This document shows, in pieces, positions 63,878 to 64,000 of a DNA stretch of 64,000 nt. The stretch is taken from NCBI RefSeq assembly GCF_040327995.1, contig NZ_JBEPIJ010000004.1, positions 178,684 through 242,683 of the forward strand. The letters are read 5' to 3'. The notes under the pieces are model-generated. The model worked only from the letters and a program-made list of their open reading frames with translations. It was not told the DNA's origin and made no database searches. This DNA comes from Solimonas thermocellulolyticum. Its GTDB lineage: Bacteria > Pseudomonadota > Gammaproteobacteria > Nevskiales > Nevskiaceae. A program made the position numbers and the translations under genes. Each line of letters opens with the position of its first letter. The first letter of the stretch is position 1.

Positions 63878-64000
63878 TGTCGCCTCCCCCAGTTTAGTGC
63901 CACGGATTACTAGAGGTCTCGGGGTGGTGGTGAAGTCGGTATTCGACGGGCGTGAGATCGCGTAGTGACTCGTGCGGGATCTCGTGGTTGTAGTCGTGCA
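63878..64000 (-). mobile_element. IS3-family insertion sequence, 3' terminal part
   Basis: The plus strand starts with TG at 63878 (TGTCGCCTCCCCCAGTTTAG), the form of an IS3-type terminal inverted repeat (TG...CA). The transposase stop lies 16 bp inside. The element inserts in zwf and continues past the end of the window, so the other end, the subgroup and the target duplication cannot be read. Confidence 0.85.
63894..64000 (-). CDS. IS3-family transposase (OrfB), C-terminal end
   Basis: The last 34 residues are visible: HDYNHEIPHESLRDLTPVEY, then RLHHHPETSSNPWH and a TAA. DYNxxxPHxSLxxLTPxEY is the conserved end of IS3-family DDE integrases (rve core). The gene runs in the same direction as zwf-pgl-edd-glk-eda. 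The DDE residues lie outside the window. Confidence 0.88.
   Translation of the reverse strand, partial: HDYNHEIPHESLRDLTPVEYRLHHHPETSSNPWH

Noticed and set aside
63439..63903. A 154-aa hybrid frame starting in the IS as a functional short G6PDH
   Set aside because: It lacks the NADP-binding and active-site parts; the first ten residues come from the IS end.

Overview
The window is about 64 kb of GC-rich chromosome (roughly two thirds G+C by eye), densely packed with short-spaced and overlapping genes on both strands. Gene content and order point to a gammaproteobacterium: uvrY-uvrC-pgsA followed by tRNA-Gly/Cys/Leu in the E. coli order, yebC-ruvCAB-ybgC-tolQRAB-pal-cpoB, sucAB, purB, dsbB and System I cytochrome c maturation. 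Large MaoC/FabG-type lipid enzymes, an AraC regulator of the arabinose-binding-domain type, two fumarases, a glyoxylate shunt and an Entner-Doudoroff operon fit a high-GC aerobic environmental lineage (for example Nevskiales/Solimonadaceae or relatives of Xanthomonadales). The exact order is inference. I see no CRISPR array, no prophage and no riboswitch I could defend.

Layout. 1-5196: end of a cytochrome c maturation operon (ccmC fragment, ccmD, E, F, G, H, I). 5241-15212: a MaoC-like hydratase, galU, then sucA-sucB and, 2.5 kb further on, lpdA. Between sucB and lpdA lie the relic of a SAM methyltransferase, an AraC regulator and a PF10118-type hydrolase. 15249-24285: a YfaZ-like porin, yebC, ruvCAB, ybgC and the complete Tol-Pal envelope system. 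24282-26149: queE-queC, tRNA-Lys and tRNA-Pro, with the 3' end of tRNA-Pro duplicated 145 bp downstream like an attachment-site scar. 26149-32968: an ABC-F ATPase, a membrane-anchored class III nucleotide cyclase, a short-chain dehydrogenase, a membrane-anchored protein of unknown function and a high-molecular-weight FabG. 33078-38763: ribA, an atypical ABC1/UbiB kinase-like protein, pyrD, an OmpA-type porin, a DUF1289 protein and a thioesterase.

38760-49517 is rich in central metabolism: purB, class II fumarase (fumC), an orphan sigma-54-activator-like AAA+ ATPase, class I fumarase, dsbB, rraA, and the glyoxylate shunt pair aceB and aceA, each with its own terminator. 49623-54543 holds secreted or envelope proteins: a beta-propeller lipoprotein, an SRPBCC/GyrI-like membrane-anchored protein and a Tat-exported PhoX-type phosphatase. 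54722-58301 is the uvrY-uvrC-pgsA-tRNA block. 58367-59209 encodes a DksA-family protein with a long basic tail.

The right end (59323-63877, minus strand) is an Entner-Doudoroff operon in the order zwf-pgl-edd-glk-eda. Its first gene, zwf, is cut by an IS3-family insertion sequence that runs off the window. The most unusual items are that IS-disrupted zwf, the orphan AAA+ protein between two fumarases, the tailed DksA, the tRNA-Pro attachment-like repeat and the methyltransferase relic.
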